Under the pieces are notes generated by a model. It had not been told where the DNA came from and made no database searches. It saw only the letters and a program-made list of their open reading frames with translations. Positions 28,408 through 37,347 of a DNA stretch of 64,000 bases are shown here, in pieces (position 1 is the first letter of the stretch; every line of letters starts with the position of its first letter). This DNA comes from Paenibacillus cremeus (lineage in GTDB: Bacteria > Bacillota > Bacilli > Paenibacillales > NBRC-103111), in the NCBI RefSeq assembly GCF_007786445.1, contig NZ_VNJI01000024.1, forward strand, positions 36,801 through 100,800, written 5' to 3'. The translations under genes were made by a program, and so were the position numbers.

Positions 28408-28855
28408 TTATGGGATCGACTTTTGCGAACTAGGAGTATCCTGTGCCGTTCCAAAATACGTAGAAGCAAGAACAGAATTGATCTCTGCGGCAGTTTGATT
28501 GGAACCACAGGACGCCAAGAACGTAAAAACATAATCGCCTTGAACGAAAGCAAAGTACGATTGCTTAATAAGTTTATACTTGCGTCCAATATTGGTTCCA
28601 TAGAGGAGGTGGCAAACCGTTCGGCCATCTCGTAATCCTCACGGAGGTTGTGTGGAAGATCAACATGCTGGCCGATGGCTGAGATATCTGAAAGTAGGTA
28701 GTTACTGGCCAAAATGTATGCAAACATTGAGTGTTTCGCTTGAGGGCTTGAATAATTTTGTTACGAAGAAAGGATGCTTCTTGTGTTAATTCTTTCGCTT
28801 CCGAGGCAAGGCTGAGCAACAAGTGAATTGGAGCAGGTGTAAACTCATACGTCAT
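28408..28855 (-). pseudogene. Frameshifted gene, possibly a secreted or lipoprotein gene
   Basis: Three minus-strand frames join into one sensible protein if single bases are added near 28722-28724 (in AAA) and near 28610. It begins MTYEFTPAPIHLLLSLASEA, passes NTQC-FAYILASNYLLSD and ATSS-YGTNIGRKYKL, and ends KQSYFAFVQGDYVFTFLASC, GSNQTAAEINSVLAS, stopping at 28408. The last strands (FVQGDYVFTF, AAEINSVLAS) resemble the C-terminal end of bacterial lipoproteins of unknown function. The open frame continues above the ATG, and a further indel near 28880 would join it to a CGGGGGS segment, so the true start may be higher. No family named. Confidence 0.5.
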
Positions 28856-29169
28856 TTCCCTTTCAGGTCCTTCGATGGAGACTGTTGGGTGCTTCCGCCA
28901 CCACCACCACAACAATTACTAGGAGGAGTAATGGGGGCACCCGTGCTAAATGTCCCTGCTTGGAATTGAGGGTAACTTAAACAAAAATTACCGGGCTGGA
29001 GCAGGTAGGGAAAACTGGACTTCTGGTGTTTAGCATGGCCGTTTACACGAAAGTAGTGTTGTTTATAAAATTTATATAAATAAAGAGGAGGAAAGTACCT
29101 TGACATAGAATTATGATTTGTAAAATAAAGGTAGTACAAATACAACACAGCCAGGGGGAGGAATTCACG

Positions 29170-29553
29170 ATGCTGCAGTGCAAAAAGTACCACCACGTAA
29201 GCATTTCGGTTACAAACCTCGAACGCTCGGTTGCCTTTTACAAGCATGTCCTGGGGCTTCAAGAAATTCCTCGACCTCCTATTCAAACTAGTCGAGGCGT
29301 TTGGCTTGATGTCGGCGGGCAGCAACTTCATCTGATTGTTCACGACGGCGAAACCATTCGAAAAGGGGTGCTCGATACTAAAGATGGTCATCTGGCGATC
29401 GTGGTGGAGAATTATCAAGAGACCATTGACTGGCTCGAAGCAAACGGTATCGAATACGAAGCAAGACCGCATGCTGTTACCGGCTTTTCGCAAATCTACA
29501 TTACCGATCCCGATAAAAACATTATCGAACTGGATTGCGATTTTAGGGATTAA
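29170..29553 (+). CDS. VOC (glyoxalase/bleomycin-resistance fold) protein
   Basis: 127-residue single-domain protein of the vicinal oxygen chelate superfamily. Strands open HHVSISVTNLERSVAFYKHV, with QLHLIVHDGE in the middle and YITDPDKNIIELDCDF at the end. Candidate metal ligands are the first His, the His of LHL and the last Glu (IELD). The start is ATG 29170 with GGGGAGG; an earlier ATG at 29113 lacks one. Role probably dioxygenase, lyase or resistance type; not decidable. Confidence 0.78.
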   Translation: MLQCKKYHHVSISVTNLERSVAFYKHVLGLQEIPRPPIQTSRGVWLDVGGQQLHLIVHDGETIRKGVLDTKDGHLAIVVENYQETIDWLEANGIEYEARPHAVTGFSQIYITDPDKNIIELDCDFRD

Positions 29554-29589
29554 AGCATAAAGGCTCGTTCATAAAAAGTAAAATGTAAA

Positions 29590-29741
29590 AAGTCAACCAG
29601 TCCTTGATATGCTCCCCTTTAGGTAGACAGGTGAAAAAATAAAACCTGTTTATTATCAAGAGGGGCTTTTTCATGCCCAAAATTAATGAGTACTGTGGGG
29701 AAGAGAAATTAGCCATTTTGAAGGAGCATGAAACCGCCTAA
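29590..29741 (+). mobile_element. Left-end remnant of an IS3-like element
   Basis: A short leader rich in GGTAGACAGGTG-type sequence is followed by a 22-codon frame (29673-29741) reading MPKINEYCGEEKLAILKEHE and then a stop. This resembles the first helix of an IS3-family OrfA. Nothing else of a transposase follows; the fic gene end begins at 29794. So it is a truncated end of an element, and the family is tentative. Confidence 0.4.
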
Positions 29742-29793
29742 CTATATTGTCGGCCTTATATACTTAGTTCTAATTTTTCACAGAATTTTAAAT

Positions 29794-30534
29794 TCATTTA
29801 ACCACCGCGATATATCTCTGCAAACTATCTTCCGCACACTCAGCAATCAAGTTAATGAAAGGATTCAAATTATCATTTACACTGGCTTCTTCAAGTGTTT
29901 CATAGTACTTTAAACGGATTCCACTCTCAGCTTTGACAATAGCGGGTGGGAAACCAAAACCCATTAAAACTAAATTCATTAATAATCGAGCCGTTCGTCC
30001 GTTTCCGTCCGTAAACGGGTGAATATAAACGAACTGGAAATGAAATCGCGCTGCTAGTTCAACCGGGTGGAATTTATTCTTTGATTGTTGATACCACTGA
30101 ATCAATTGTTCCATTTTCTCGGGGACGTTAGCAAAGTTTGGTGGAGTATGCTGGGATCCAGATATTCCCACATTGATCATTCGATATCGGCCTGCATCCT
30201 CGTCGTCAATATTTTTAAGCACTAATTGATGAATCGACTTAATCACATATTCAGATAACTCAATTTTTCGATTAACGATATCCTTAACGTAATTAATTGC
30301 CTCGACATGATTAATAACCTCAAAGTGCTCTCGTAGCTTTTTACCACCAATTGCTAGTCCATCTTCTATAACTAATTTAGTTTCCAGTAAGGTCAAAGTG
30401 TTACCTTCAATTGCGTTTGAGTTAAAAGTCCACTCTACTCGATATATCTCATCCAAATTTCTCACAGCGGCGGCTGGCAGAGGTCGAAGTGAATCTAGTT
30501 CGACTTTTAATTTATCGATTTTCTCGAATTTCAT
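29794..30534 (-). CDS. Fic-family protein adenylyltransferase (class II, self-inhibited)
   Basis: 246-residue Fic enzyme that would transfer AMP (or another NMP) to a target hydroxyl. The catalytic loop HPFTDGNGRTAR is near residues 171-182 and matches HPFx(D/E)GNGRxxR fully. The inhibitory helix motif (S/T)xxxE(G/N) is present N-terminally as SNAIEG (Ser39, Glu43, Gly44), so this is class II with an in-cis brake rather than a separate antitoxin. The start is ATG 30534 behind AGGAGG; an upstream ATG at 30567 adds 11 residues before the ribosome site. It stands alone. The target is unknown. Confidence 0.85.
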   Translation of the reverse strand: MKFEKIDKLKVELDSLRPLPAAAVRNLDEIYRVEWTFNSNAIEGNTLTLLETKLVIEDGLAIGGKKLREHFEVINHVEAINYVKDIVNRKIELSEYVIKSIHQLVLKNIDDEDAGRYRMINVGISGSQHTPPNFANVPEKMEQLIQWYQQSKNKFHPVELAARFHFQFVYIHPFTDGNGRTARLLMNLVLMGFGFPPAIVKAESGIRLKYYETLEEASVNDNLNPFINLIAECAEDSLQRYIAVVK

Positions 30535-31373
30535 ATTCACCATCCTCCTAACACTAGTCATTATCATTATAACAAATAGAATATTAGTTAGACGGTTCTA
30601 ATCATATAGCGATGCACATCTTAATTTTACTGCTTCAATATCTACCCTTAGAAATAAACCTAACGGGTACCGGGTACCTACTTGCGCATGTGCAGGAACA
30701 CTTCCAGCTTCTGCGCAAGAAATCTGAGGATCATTTTGTTATACGAAATATATGCTTTGAAGAAAATGATTTCTTGATAATACGGCGGAATAACCGATGG
30801 TATGAGCACTAATTATTGATGCAGTTATTGATGCAGTACAAAATGGTAGTGCGGTAAGCAAGCTCGTCATAACAGATCCACCATTATCATTCCGGATGGA
30901 AGCGTTAATGGGCTGACAACCACGTTCGACGCCCTCAGATTAGTAGCTATGAGCCCGACGCCTGACATTTTATCAATTTCCTTCATACGTTGCGTCTTTC
31001 CTCATGCTCCCTTGTTTCTACCACTATGTCGCCCCTAATCGCTTGACCACACAACCGTCTGTTCATCATCTCATTCCCACCAACCCGCCATTGTTCCACG
31101 GTCTTACTGCCGGCTAGCCGACACCGACGTTAGCTGGTCGCCTACCACGGAAGATTCCTGTCCAACCGAATCGCCTGATTTGGCGTTAGGTTACCGTTCC
31201 ATCGGAAATATCGCCACACCTATTGGGAATTGCCTCCAACTAATAACATTACTAGGGTGATAAAATTTCAGCCTACCCGATTTTTCCAGTTGGGGATAAA
31301 ATTTGGTTTGTCAGGGTCGCTATGAGTGGATATGGAATGGTTCTCTCACAAGCCACGGTTAAAGTGAGGTTAC
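30535..31373. other. 839-base stretch without a gene
   Basis: Contains one copy of a 63-base repeat (30784-30846) and, at 30960-31210, a C-rich segment whose minus strand is purine-rich with no long frame and looks RNA-like. A 66-codon frame at 30612 ends inside the repeat and has no ribosome site. Bases 31260-31370 probably hold the promoter of the secreted protein that follows. Confidence 0.45.
30784..30846 (+). repeat. 63-base dispersed repeat, copy 1
   Basis: Begins GGCGGAATAACCGATGGTAT and ends ACAAAATGG. It matches 48446-48508 with about seven differences. In this copy a TGA follows the second codon of the short ATG frame that is open in the other copy. Confidence 0.7.
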
Positions 31374-32531
31374 GTGAAAAGAAGAAGATCAATAAGGCAA
31401 CACGAAAAGAGGAGGACTCTAAACGATGTTAAAGGGTGGTTGGGAAAGAAGTGGCGGGCCGGAATCGGTCTGATGCTTTCGGTCTTTCTGTTTGTGGGGA
31501 GCATGCCCCATGAAATTTTTGCAAATACGGGGGGAGGCATTGGGACGAAGTTAACCGCCGGCCAAGCGGGGACTGTATGGAATTCAGTGTACGGGAACGG
31601 CGGTCAGATGGTCATGTCCAGCACCCACGAGGTGCCGGTTTTCAGTCCGCTGCCGGTGTCCTTGACGAACGAGCGACAGGTCGGCATCAGCGGGAAGGCG
31701 AAGGCAGGGGATTCGGTCAGGCTCTGGTATTCCCTGGACAGAGGGGAAGCATCGGCCATCGGGGAACCGACCATAGCAGATAACCAAGGGAAGTTTGCCA
31801 TTGATGTGGCTCTATCGGACTTGGGAGAGGGAACGCTCACCTTCTATGCGACCGCTCTTAAGAATGGGGTGGAGAGCATGGCGTCCAACCCGCTAACGCT
31901 GGTGACGGACTGGACGCCGGCCGGAGACGTTTTCGATGTGACTTGGGAAATGTTTGCCGTCAACCAAGCGCTGGTCAAGTGGAATCCTCCCATGGTGGAG
32001 GGGGAGACGGCGGCAGTGCAAGATCCACAATTGGTGGGTTATGAGCTGGAGAACGTCTGCGCCGATAAAAAGCTTATGGATCTGAAGAATCCGAATATTC
32101 ATCAAGATCTGGTCAACGTGAAGCCGAACGGCAAACTGAACCTCCGGATCCGCATGATGGATCGTGCGGGCAACCGTTCCGATGGAACGGAGGTGACCTT
32201 GACAGCACCGCCCGCGCAGGTGACGAAGCTGTCCGACCTGTCGATTGCGGCCAACGACTTGAAATTCACCGCTACCCTTAGCGGCGACGGTTCGACTGCT
32301 TTTTATACGGATAGTCCGCTGCCCGGTTTGTCGGGAACGTTCCTTTTTGCCCAGAACCTGATGAGCGGGCATAGGGAGATGTTGACACCAACGAGGAACA
32401 ACGAAGACAGGGACAGGGTGGCTCCGTATCTGCAATCTTTAAAGCTATTGGTCGAAGATATCCACGGAGCTCTGCAGACCATGAATCATGATAATTTGGA
32501 GCCATTACTACCTTGTGCATTCCAGAACTAA
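31374..32531 (+). CDS. Large secreted protein with Ig-like modules, probably truncated
   Basis: 385 residues with a long signal peptide (basic first 28 residues, then GIGLMLSVFLFVGSM and FAN). The mature part has a sandwich module (SGKAKAGDSVRLWYSLDRGE to TLTFYATALKNGV), then an FN3-like module (VFDVTWEMFAVNQALVKWNP to LNLRIRMMDRAGNRSD). The last 80 residues (DLKFTATLSGDGSTAFYTDS, then GLSGTFLFAQN) read like the beginning of another domain that stops abruptly. Family members I recall are much longer secreted proteins, so this is probably a 3'-truncated gene. The GTG start follows GAGG. It lies 193 bases upstream of the ABC operon. Confidence 0.5.
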   Translation: MKRRRSIRQHEKRRTLNDVKGWLGKKWRAGIGLMLSVFLFVGSMPHEIFANTGGGIGTKLTAGQAGTVWNSVYGNGGQMVMSSTHEVPVFSPLPVSLTNERQVGISGKAKAGDSVRLWYSLDRGEASAIGEPTIADNQGKFAIDVALSDLGEGTLTFYATALKNGVESMASNPLTLVTDWTPAGDVFDVTWEMFAVNQALVKWNPPMVEGETAAVQDPQLVGYELENVCADKKLMDLKNPNIHQDLVNVKPNGKLNLRIRMMDRAGNRSDGTEVTLTAPPAQVTKLSDLSIAANDLKFTATLSGDGSTAFYTDSPLPGLSGTFLFAQNLMSGHREMLTPTRNNEDRDRVAPYLQSLKLLVEDIHGALQTMNHDNLEPLLPCAFQN

Positions 32532-32724
32532 CAGCTTCAAGAAATTTTCTTATGACATCTCTAAAGTATCAGAACGCTAAAAATCCATGAGGTATATCAC
32601 ACTAGAGAGACATTTTTTTGGATTTTGTATGAATCTTGAATAATGTCACTGGCTGTCTTGGCAACTTGAGGCTTATACTGTGTGCAAAGCTAAGCAAATT
32701 GAAGACTAAGGGAGGTACGAAAGT

Positions 32725-34281
32725 ATGCGGAAAGGTTATATATCCAACATACGCAATAAGAAAAAGACGCTTTCCATGGTTGGAATGAACCTTATTCTTG
32801 CCATGTTGGTGGCGGCATGCAGCCCCACGGGCGGGAGCAGTGGCGCGGGGCAGGGGACACCTGCGCAAGGGACACCGGCGCAGGGAACGGGGACGGCAGC
32901 GAGAGACGATCAAAAGCCGCTGGATTTGAAAGTCATGTCGTTTCTTTATTTTCAAGTACCGGATATGAAAAATGCAGTTTGGACTGAAATTCAAAAAAAG
33001 TTAAATGTGAATTTAACCGTAGATTGGGTACCGCAAAGCGACTATACCAGCAAACTCGATATCGTCCTCGCTTCCGGCGACCTTCCCGATATCATTGATT
33101 CCCCGGAAAATTACCTGCCCACCGTCAACGCCGCCAAGCAAGGCTTGTTTTGGGATCTTACGCCGTTCCTGGGCGATTATAAAGATTACCCGAACCTAAA
33201 GAAGATCGTACCCGAGTGGTCGAAATATTTTAAAATTGATGGAAAGCTGTACTCCTTGCCGCTGACGCGTCCTAAGCTGAATGTCATCCCACAGATTCGT
33301 AAGGATTGGCTGGACAAATTGGGGCTGCCCATGCCGCAAACGATGGATGAATTTGCTGCAGACTTGAAACAGATCGTCCAAAAGAACATGGCCGGCAACG
33401 GGAATACGATCGGGATGGAATTCAACGATTATTACAGTCGTGCTTTTGGCACGAACGAGCCGGTTAATAACAGCGAAGGCGGTCTCATTTATCCTTTCCT
33501 TACAAAGAATTATACAGATTTTGTTGCCTGGTATCGGGATCGCTATGCAGATGGAGTGCTGCCCAAAGAATTTTCCGTCATGAAAGGCGCGCAGCTTCAG
33601 GATATGTTTACCTCCGGATCAAGCGCCAGCTATGTGTGGAACATTTACCATGCCTGGACAGCTACAGATGCTTTAAGGAAAAAGGGAATGACAGATGCGA
33701 ATGTGGACTCGCTGATTATGAAAGGGCCGAAAGGCTACGCATTGGAGCGGACCGTCGGATCCGGAGGCTATATCTTGATTTCGAAAAAAGTTCCGGAAGA
33801 TAAGGTCAAACGAATTTTGAAAATGTTCGATCAGTCGGCTGACCCTGCACTGTTGGATTTGTTCACTTACGGGATCGAGGGCGTTGACTTCACAACGGCG
33901 GATGGTGTGAAAAAATTGACCGATGTGGGCAAAAAAGAGATCGACACCGACTTGTATCAATTTGTGCCGATCGCCGATGATCGTTGGCTGAAGGTAAGAG
34001 ATCCCCAGGCTTCGAAAGAATGGAATGAAGCGAAAATCAAAGAGATGGAACCGGTTGAAAATATCGCTCAAGTACCTTTGAGTACTGTACTTTTCTCCGA
34101 CAGCTGGTTAAAAGTATGGTCGAAATACTCCGACGAATGGACAGCTATGCGAACCAAAGCAATCACCGGTGCCATTTCGATGCAGGATTACCAGGCCTAC
34201 GTCGATAAATTGAACAATATGCCGGATTTCAAAAAAGCTTATAAAGAATTCGCCGAGAGCTACAAACAGATGCAACAATAG
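32725..34281 (+). CDS. Extracellular solute-binding lipoprotein (LplA/LipO type)
   Basis: 518-residue ABC-importer receptor anchored to the outer face of the membrane. The lipobox VAAC (cysteine near residue 32) is followed by a Gly/Thr/Pro linker. The rest is a family 1 solute-binding fold: VDWVPQSDYTSKLDIVLASG, then DLPDIIDSPENYL, and YSLPLTRPKLNVIPQIRKDW. Length and style match receptors of the oligosaccharide LplABC importers of Paenibacillus. GGGAGG precedes the ATG. It is the first gene of an operon with two permeases, two amidohydrolases and a Rieske protein; no ATPase is encoded, as usual for systems that share MsmX. Confidence 0.85.
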   Translation: MRKGYISNIRNKKKTLSMVGMNLILAMLVAACSPTGGSSGAGQGTPAQGTPAQGTGTAARDDQKPLDLKVMSFLYFQVPDMKNAVWTEIQKKLNVNLTVDWVPQSDYTSKLDIVLASGDLPDIIDSPENYLPTVNAAKQGLFWDLTPFLGDYKDYPNLKKIVPEWSKYFKIDGKLYSLPLTRPKLNVIPQIRKDWLDKLGLPMPQTMDEFAADLKQIVQKNMAGNGNTIGMEFNDYYSRAFGTNEPVNNSEGGLIYPFLTKNYTDFVAWYRDRYADGVLPKEFSVMKGAQLQDMFTSGSSASYVWNIYHAWTATDALRKKGMTDANVDSLIMKGPKGYALERTVGSGGYILISKKVPEDKVKRILKMFDQSADPALLDLFTYGIEGVDFTTADGVKKLTDVGKKEIDTDLYQFVPIADDRWLKVRDPQASKEWNEAKIKEMEPVENIAQVPLSTVLFSDSWLKVWSKYSDEWTAMRTKAITGAISMQDYQAYVDKLNNMPDFKKAYKEFAESYKQMQQ

Positions 34282-34299
34282 ACGGGAGGAAAGTGACCG

Positions 34300-35385
34300 A
34301 TGCAGACTCTTAAAGAGGAGACAAACCAGAATTCGATGCGCAAACAAAGAATCATTGACTGTGATGTGCATGTGGCTCCCAGAAATGCAGATGAAATCCG
34401 AAAGTATATGGACCCCTACTCGCGCTCTCGATTTTCCCTAAGCGGCCGTGATCTTTATCATCACCCGATGAACGTCAACCGTACGGATTCGGTCCCCCCC
34501 CGGGGCGGGGGGCCGGGATCAGATCCTGATTTTTTGCGCGAGCAGCTCATCAATGAATACGGCATCGATTATGCGATCTTGCTTCCCAGGCCTTTCTCCA
34601 ATCCGTTGCCGAATGCAAATTACGCCACAGCCGTCTGCTCGGCGTATAACGAATGGCAGGCAGATACATGGTTAAGGGATTATAATCATGACCAAGTGTT
34701 TCGCGGCTCGATTTTGATTTCGACCCAGGACCCGGAAGGTTCTGTCAAACAAATCGAACGTTGGGCGGCCCATTCGCAATTCGTTCAAGTTCTGAGCGAT
34801 TCCGGCTCGCGGGCTCCATACGGTCAAAAAATGTACTATCCCATTTTCGAAGCTTGCGAGCATTACGGCCTGCCTTTCGCGATTCACGCCGGAGCGGACG
34901 GGATCGGAATCAATATACAACCGACGATCGGGTATCCGACCCATTATATAGAATGGGCCACGCTCCATTCTATCAGCTACCAGTCCCATTTGGTCAGTTT
35001 GTTGGTCGAAGGCGTATTTGAACGGTTCCCGAAGCTCAAGGTCGTTCTGGTTGAAGGAGGAGTGGCGTGGCTGCCGACTTTACTCTGGCGCCTCGATCAA
35101 ATGTATGAGCGTTATTCCGAAGAAGTACCCTGGCTGCGCCGCAAGCCGAGCGAGTATATGAGGGATCACATACGGTTAACCAGCCAACCAATCGAACGCC
35201 CCGATAAAGACCGTGAACTGGTGAGAATGTTGGAGCTCATGGATGCTGAAAACATCTTGATGTTCGCCAGCGATTATCCGCACTGGGACTTCGATTCACC
35301 GAAATATGCGTTTCCTAAATTGCCCGATCGGATGCGGGAGCGGATCTTTTTCGAGAACGCGAGAGAACTATACGGATTGAAGTGA
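34300..35385 (+). CDS. ACMSD-like amidohydrolase (paralogue 1)
   Basis: 361-residue metal-dependent TIM-barrel hydrolase or decarboxylase of amidohydrolase_2 family. The metal site begins IDCDVHVAPR (Asp-x-His form of HxH), with FAIHAGADGIG (His), the LVEGGVAWLP strand and FASDYPHWDFDSP (Asp) later. This family includes gamma-resorcylate and aminocarboxymuconate-semialdehyde decarboxylases and lactone hydrolases. GGGAGG precedes the ATG, 18 bases after the receptor stop. It is clearly paralogous to the gene at 37348. Whether it hydrolyses or decarboxylates cannot be told from sequence. Confidence 0.83.
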   Translation: MQTLKEETNQNSMRKQRIIDCDVHVAPRNADEIRKYMDPYSRSRFSLSGRDLYHHPMNVNRTDSVPPRGGGPGSDPDFLREQLINEYGIDYAILLPRPFSNPLPNANYATAVCSAYNEWQADTWLRDYNHDQVFRGSILISTQDPEGSVKQIERWAAHSQFVQVLSDSGSRAPYGQKMYYPIFEACEHYGLPFAIHAGADGIGINIQPTIGYPTHYIEWATLHSISYQSHLVSLLVEGVFERFPKLKVVLVEGGVAWLPTLLWRLDQMYERYSEEVPWLRRKPSEYMRDHIRLTSQPIERPDKDRELVRMLELMDAENILMFASDYPHWDFDSPKYAFPKLPDRMRERIFFENARELYGLK

Positions 35386-35436
35386 AGCCGGGGTAGCCGT
35401 TTGCTATCCGCGAGCTGCTCGCAAAGGAGTGAACAT

Positions 35437-36393
35437 ATGGAAGAAGCGAATATCCTCGACATGAATTCCGTAAAAAGCCGGCGGCAGGCAGCGCTTGCTT
35501 GGCGCAGATATGTCCGCTTTCGATACATCTACCTGCTTACGCTGCCCGGAGTGTTTTATTATCTGGTATTTAAGGTTGCTCCCATGTGGGGACTCTTGGT
35601 ATCTTTCCAGAATTACAGTCCGGCGCTGGGCATGTGGCACAGCGAATGGGTCGGATTTGATAATTTCATCGACTTATTTACGTACGATCATTTTTATATC
35701 ATGCTGCGCAACACGTTGGTCATTAATTTGTTTAGCCTTGTTTTCTTTTTTCCGCTTCCGATCATCATCTCTCTGATGCTGAACGAACTGAAGCACGATT
35801 GGTTCAAGCGTTTGAACCAATCCATTCTGTACTTGCCCCACTTTATGTCCTGGGTGGTGGTGGCGAGCCTGACTTTTTTTATGCTTTCGCAGGATGTCGG
35901 TCTCGTCAACAAGTTCATCATTCAGTCGGGCGGAAAAGCCCAATCTTTCCTGACCAACCCGGACTACTTCTGGGGCCTGCTCACCGCACAGAACATTTGG
36001 AAAGACGTCGGTTGGGGGACGATTATTTTTCTGGCTGCCATGGCGGGCATCGATCCCCAGCTTTATGAAGCCGCCGAGATGGACGGAGCAAGCCGCTGGC
36101 GGAAAATATGGCATATCACGCTGCCGGCGATTCGAACGACAATCGTCATTCTGCTTATCCTGCGACTGGGACATATAGCTGACGTCGGTTTCGAACAAGT
36201 GCTGCTGATGAAAAGTCCGTTGGTCAATAATGTGGCGGACGTATTCGACACCTATACCTTTACCCAAGGGATTCAACGTGGCCAGATTAGCGTCGGCGTT
36301 ACGGTAGGCATGTTTAAAGGAGTTATCGGCCTGTTTCTTGTGGTGTTATCGAATACGATCGTCAAGCGGATGGGGCAGGAAGGTATCTATTAA
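35437..36393 (+). CDS. ABC transporter permease (LplB type)
   Basis: 318-residue inner permease with six membrane helices. The cytoplasmic EAA loop reads YEAAEMDGASRWRKIWHITL, which contacts the ATPase. It opens with a polar stretch and then YIYLLTLPGVFYYLVFKVAP. The start is ATG 35437 after AAGGAG; the longer frame from 35401 lacks a site. It pairs with the permease at 36417. Confidence 0.87.
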   Translation: MEEANILDMNSVKSRRQAALAWRRYVRFRYIYLLTLPGVFYYLVFKVAPMWGLLVSFQNYSPALGMWHSEWVGFDNFIDLFTYDHFYIMLRNTLVINLFSLVFFFPLPIIISLMLNELKHDWFKRLNQSILYLPHFMSWVVVASLTFFMLSQDVGLVNKFIIQSGGKAQSFLTNPDYFWGLLTAQNIWKDVGWGTIIFLAAMAGIDPQLYEAAEMDGASRWRKIWHITLPAIRTTIVILLILRLGHIADVGFEQVLLMKSPLVNNVADVFDTYTFTQGIQRGQISVGVTVGMFKGVIGLFLVVLSNTIVKRMGQEGIY

Positions 36394-36416
36394 AAGCATG
36401 GTAGGAGGTTGGAGGC

Positions 36417-37295
36417 TTGAGCGCGGCAACCGGAAATAAAATGACCGCTTTCGATTATGTCAATTACTTATTGCTGCTGGCCTTTTCCTTATTGTGTTTG
36501 TTTCCGTTTTTTTATGTGATCAGCGTTTCGCTAACAGATCCTGGGGTGTATAAGCCGTTCACATTTACTCTGATCCCGGCAAAATTTTCATTGCGAAGCT
36601 ACGAGTATATTCTCGGTTCGATCAACTTCAGAAATGCCTTATACAGCACCGTCTACATTACCGTGATCGGCACTCTGCTAAATTTGGTGTTTACTTTCAC
36701 TATGGCTTACGGGCTCACCAAAAAAGAATTGCCCCACCGCAATTTGATTATGGCCAGCGTCATTTTCACTTTAGTGTTTAACGCGGGGATCGTACCCAAC
36801 TTTTTGCTGGTTAAAAGCTTGGGCCTGCTAAATTCGTACTGGGCGCTGATCTGGTCTGCCATGATCAATTCATTCAATTTGATCGTTGTCAAAAGCTTTT
36901 TGCAAACGCTTCCGGAAGAGCTGGAGGATGCGGCGAAAATCGACGGCTGCAACGATCTCGGGGTATTTTTCAAGATTGTGCTGCCCCTTTCCTTACCGGC
37001 CGTGGCCGCATTTACCCTGTTCTTTGCGGTCACTCACTGGAACACTTATTTCAATGCCTTGATTTATTTGTCGGATGCGAAAAAGTGGACTTTGCAATTG
37101 CTGGTCAAATCACTGATCATGGACGCGAACGCCAATTCGGTCCAAGGGTCGCTGGGGGACGCGGATCAAATTTTACCGCAAGAAACGATCCGCTTGGCCG
37201 CCGTCGTTGTGGCTATGCTGCCCATTCTCGTCGTTTATCCGTTTTTGCAAAAATATTTTGCCAAAGGTGTGCTGCTCGGCTCGGTAAAAGGATAA
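36417..37295 (+). CDS. ABC transporter permease (LplC/YtcP type)
   Basis: 292-residue second permease. Its EAA-type loop is LEDAAKIDGCNDLGVFFKIV. It shows the family's SLTDPGVYKPFTFTLIPAKF segment after helix 1. It starts at TTG 36417 with GGAGG nearby. The EAA loop and membrane pattern are intact. With LplB-type permease and receptor it forms an importer that lacks its own ATPase gene. Confidence 0.87.
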   Translation: MSAATGNKMTAFDYVNYLLLLAFSLLCLFPFFYVISVSLTDPGVYKPFTFTLIPAKFSLRSYEYILGSINFRNALYSTVYITVIGTLLNLVFTFTMAYGLTKKELPHRNLIMASVIFTLVFNAGIVPNFLLVKSLGLLNSYWALIWSAMINSFNLIVVKSFLQTLPEELEDAAKIDGCNDLGVFFKIVLPLSLPAVAAFTLFFAVTHWNTYFNALIYLSDAKKWTLQLLVKSLIMDANANSVQGSLGDADQILPQETIRLAAVVVAMLPILVVYPFLQKYFAKGVLLGSVKG

Positions 37296-37347
37296 GCGGG
37301 TGAACAGTACGTCCACAAAGACAGGAACCATAGAGAGGAGAACAGTG

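Noticed and set aside
28852..29493. 213-codon minus-strand frame
   Set aside because: Most of it is the antisense of the VOC gene, which has a better start and clear family motifs. Only its last 30 codons near 28880 may belong to the frameshifted gene.
30612..30812. 66-codon frame upstream of the first 63-base repeat
   Set aside because: No ribosome site, ends inside the repeat, and the second repeat copy does not conserve the frame before it.
35674..36276. 200-codon minus-strand frame
   Set aside because: Antisense of the LplB-type permease, with no motif and no start signal.
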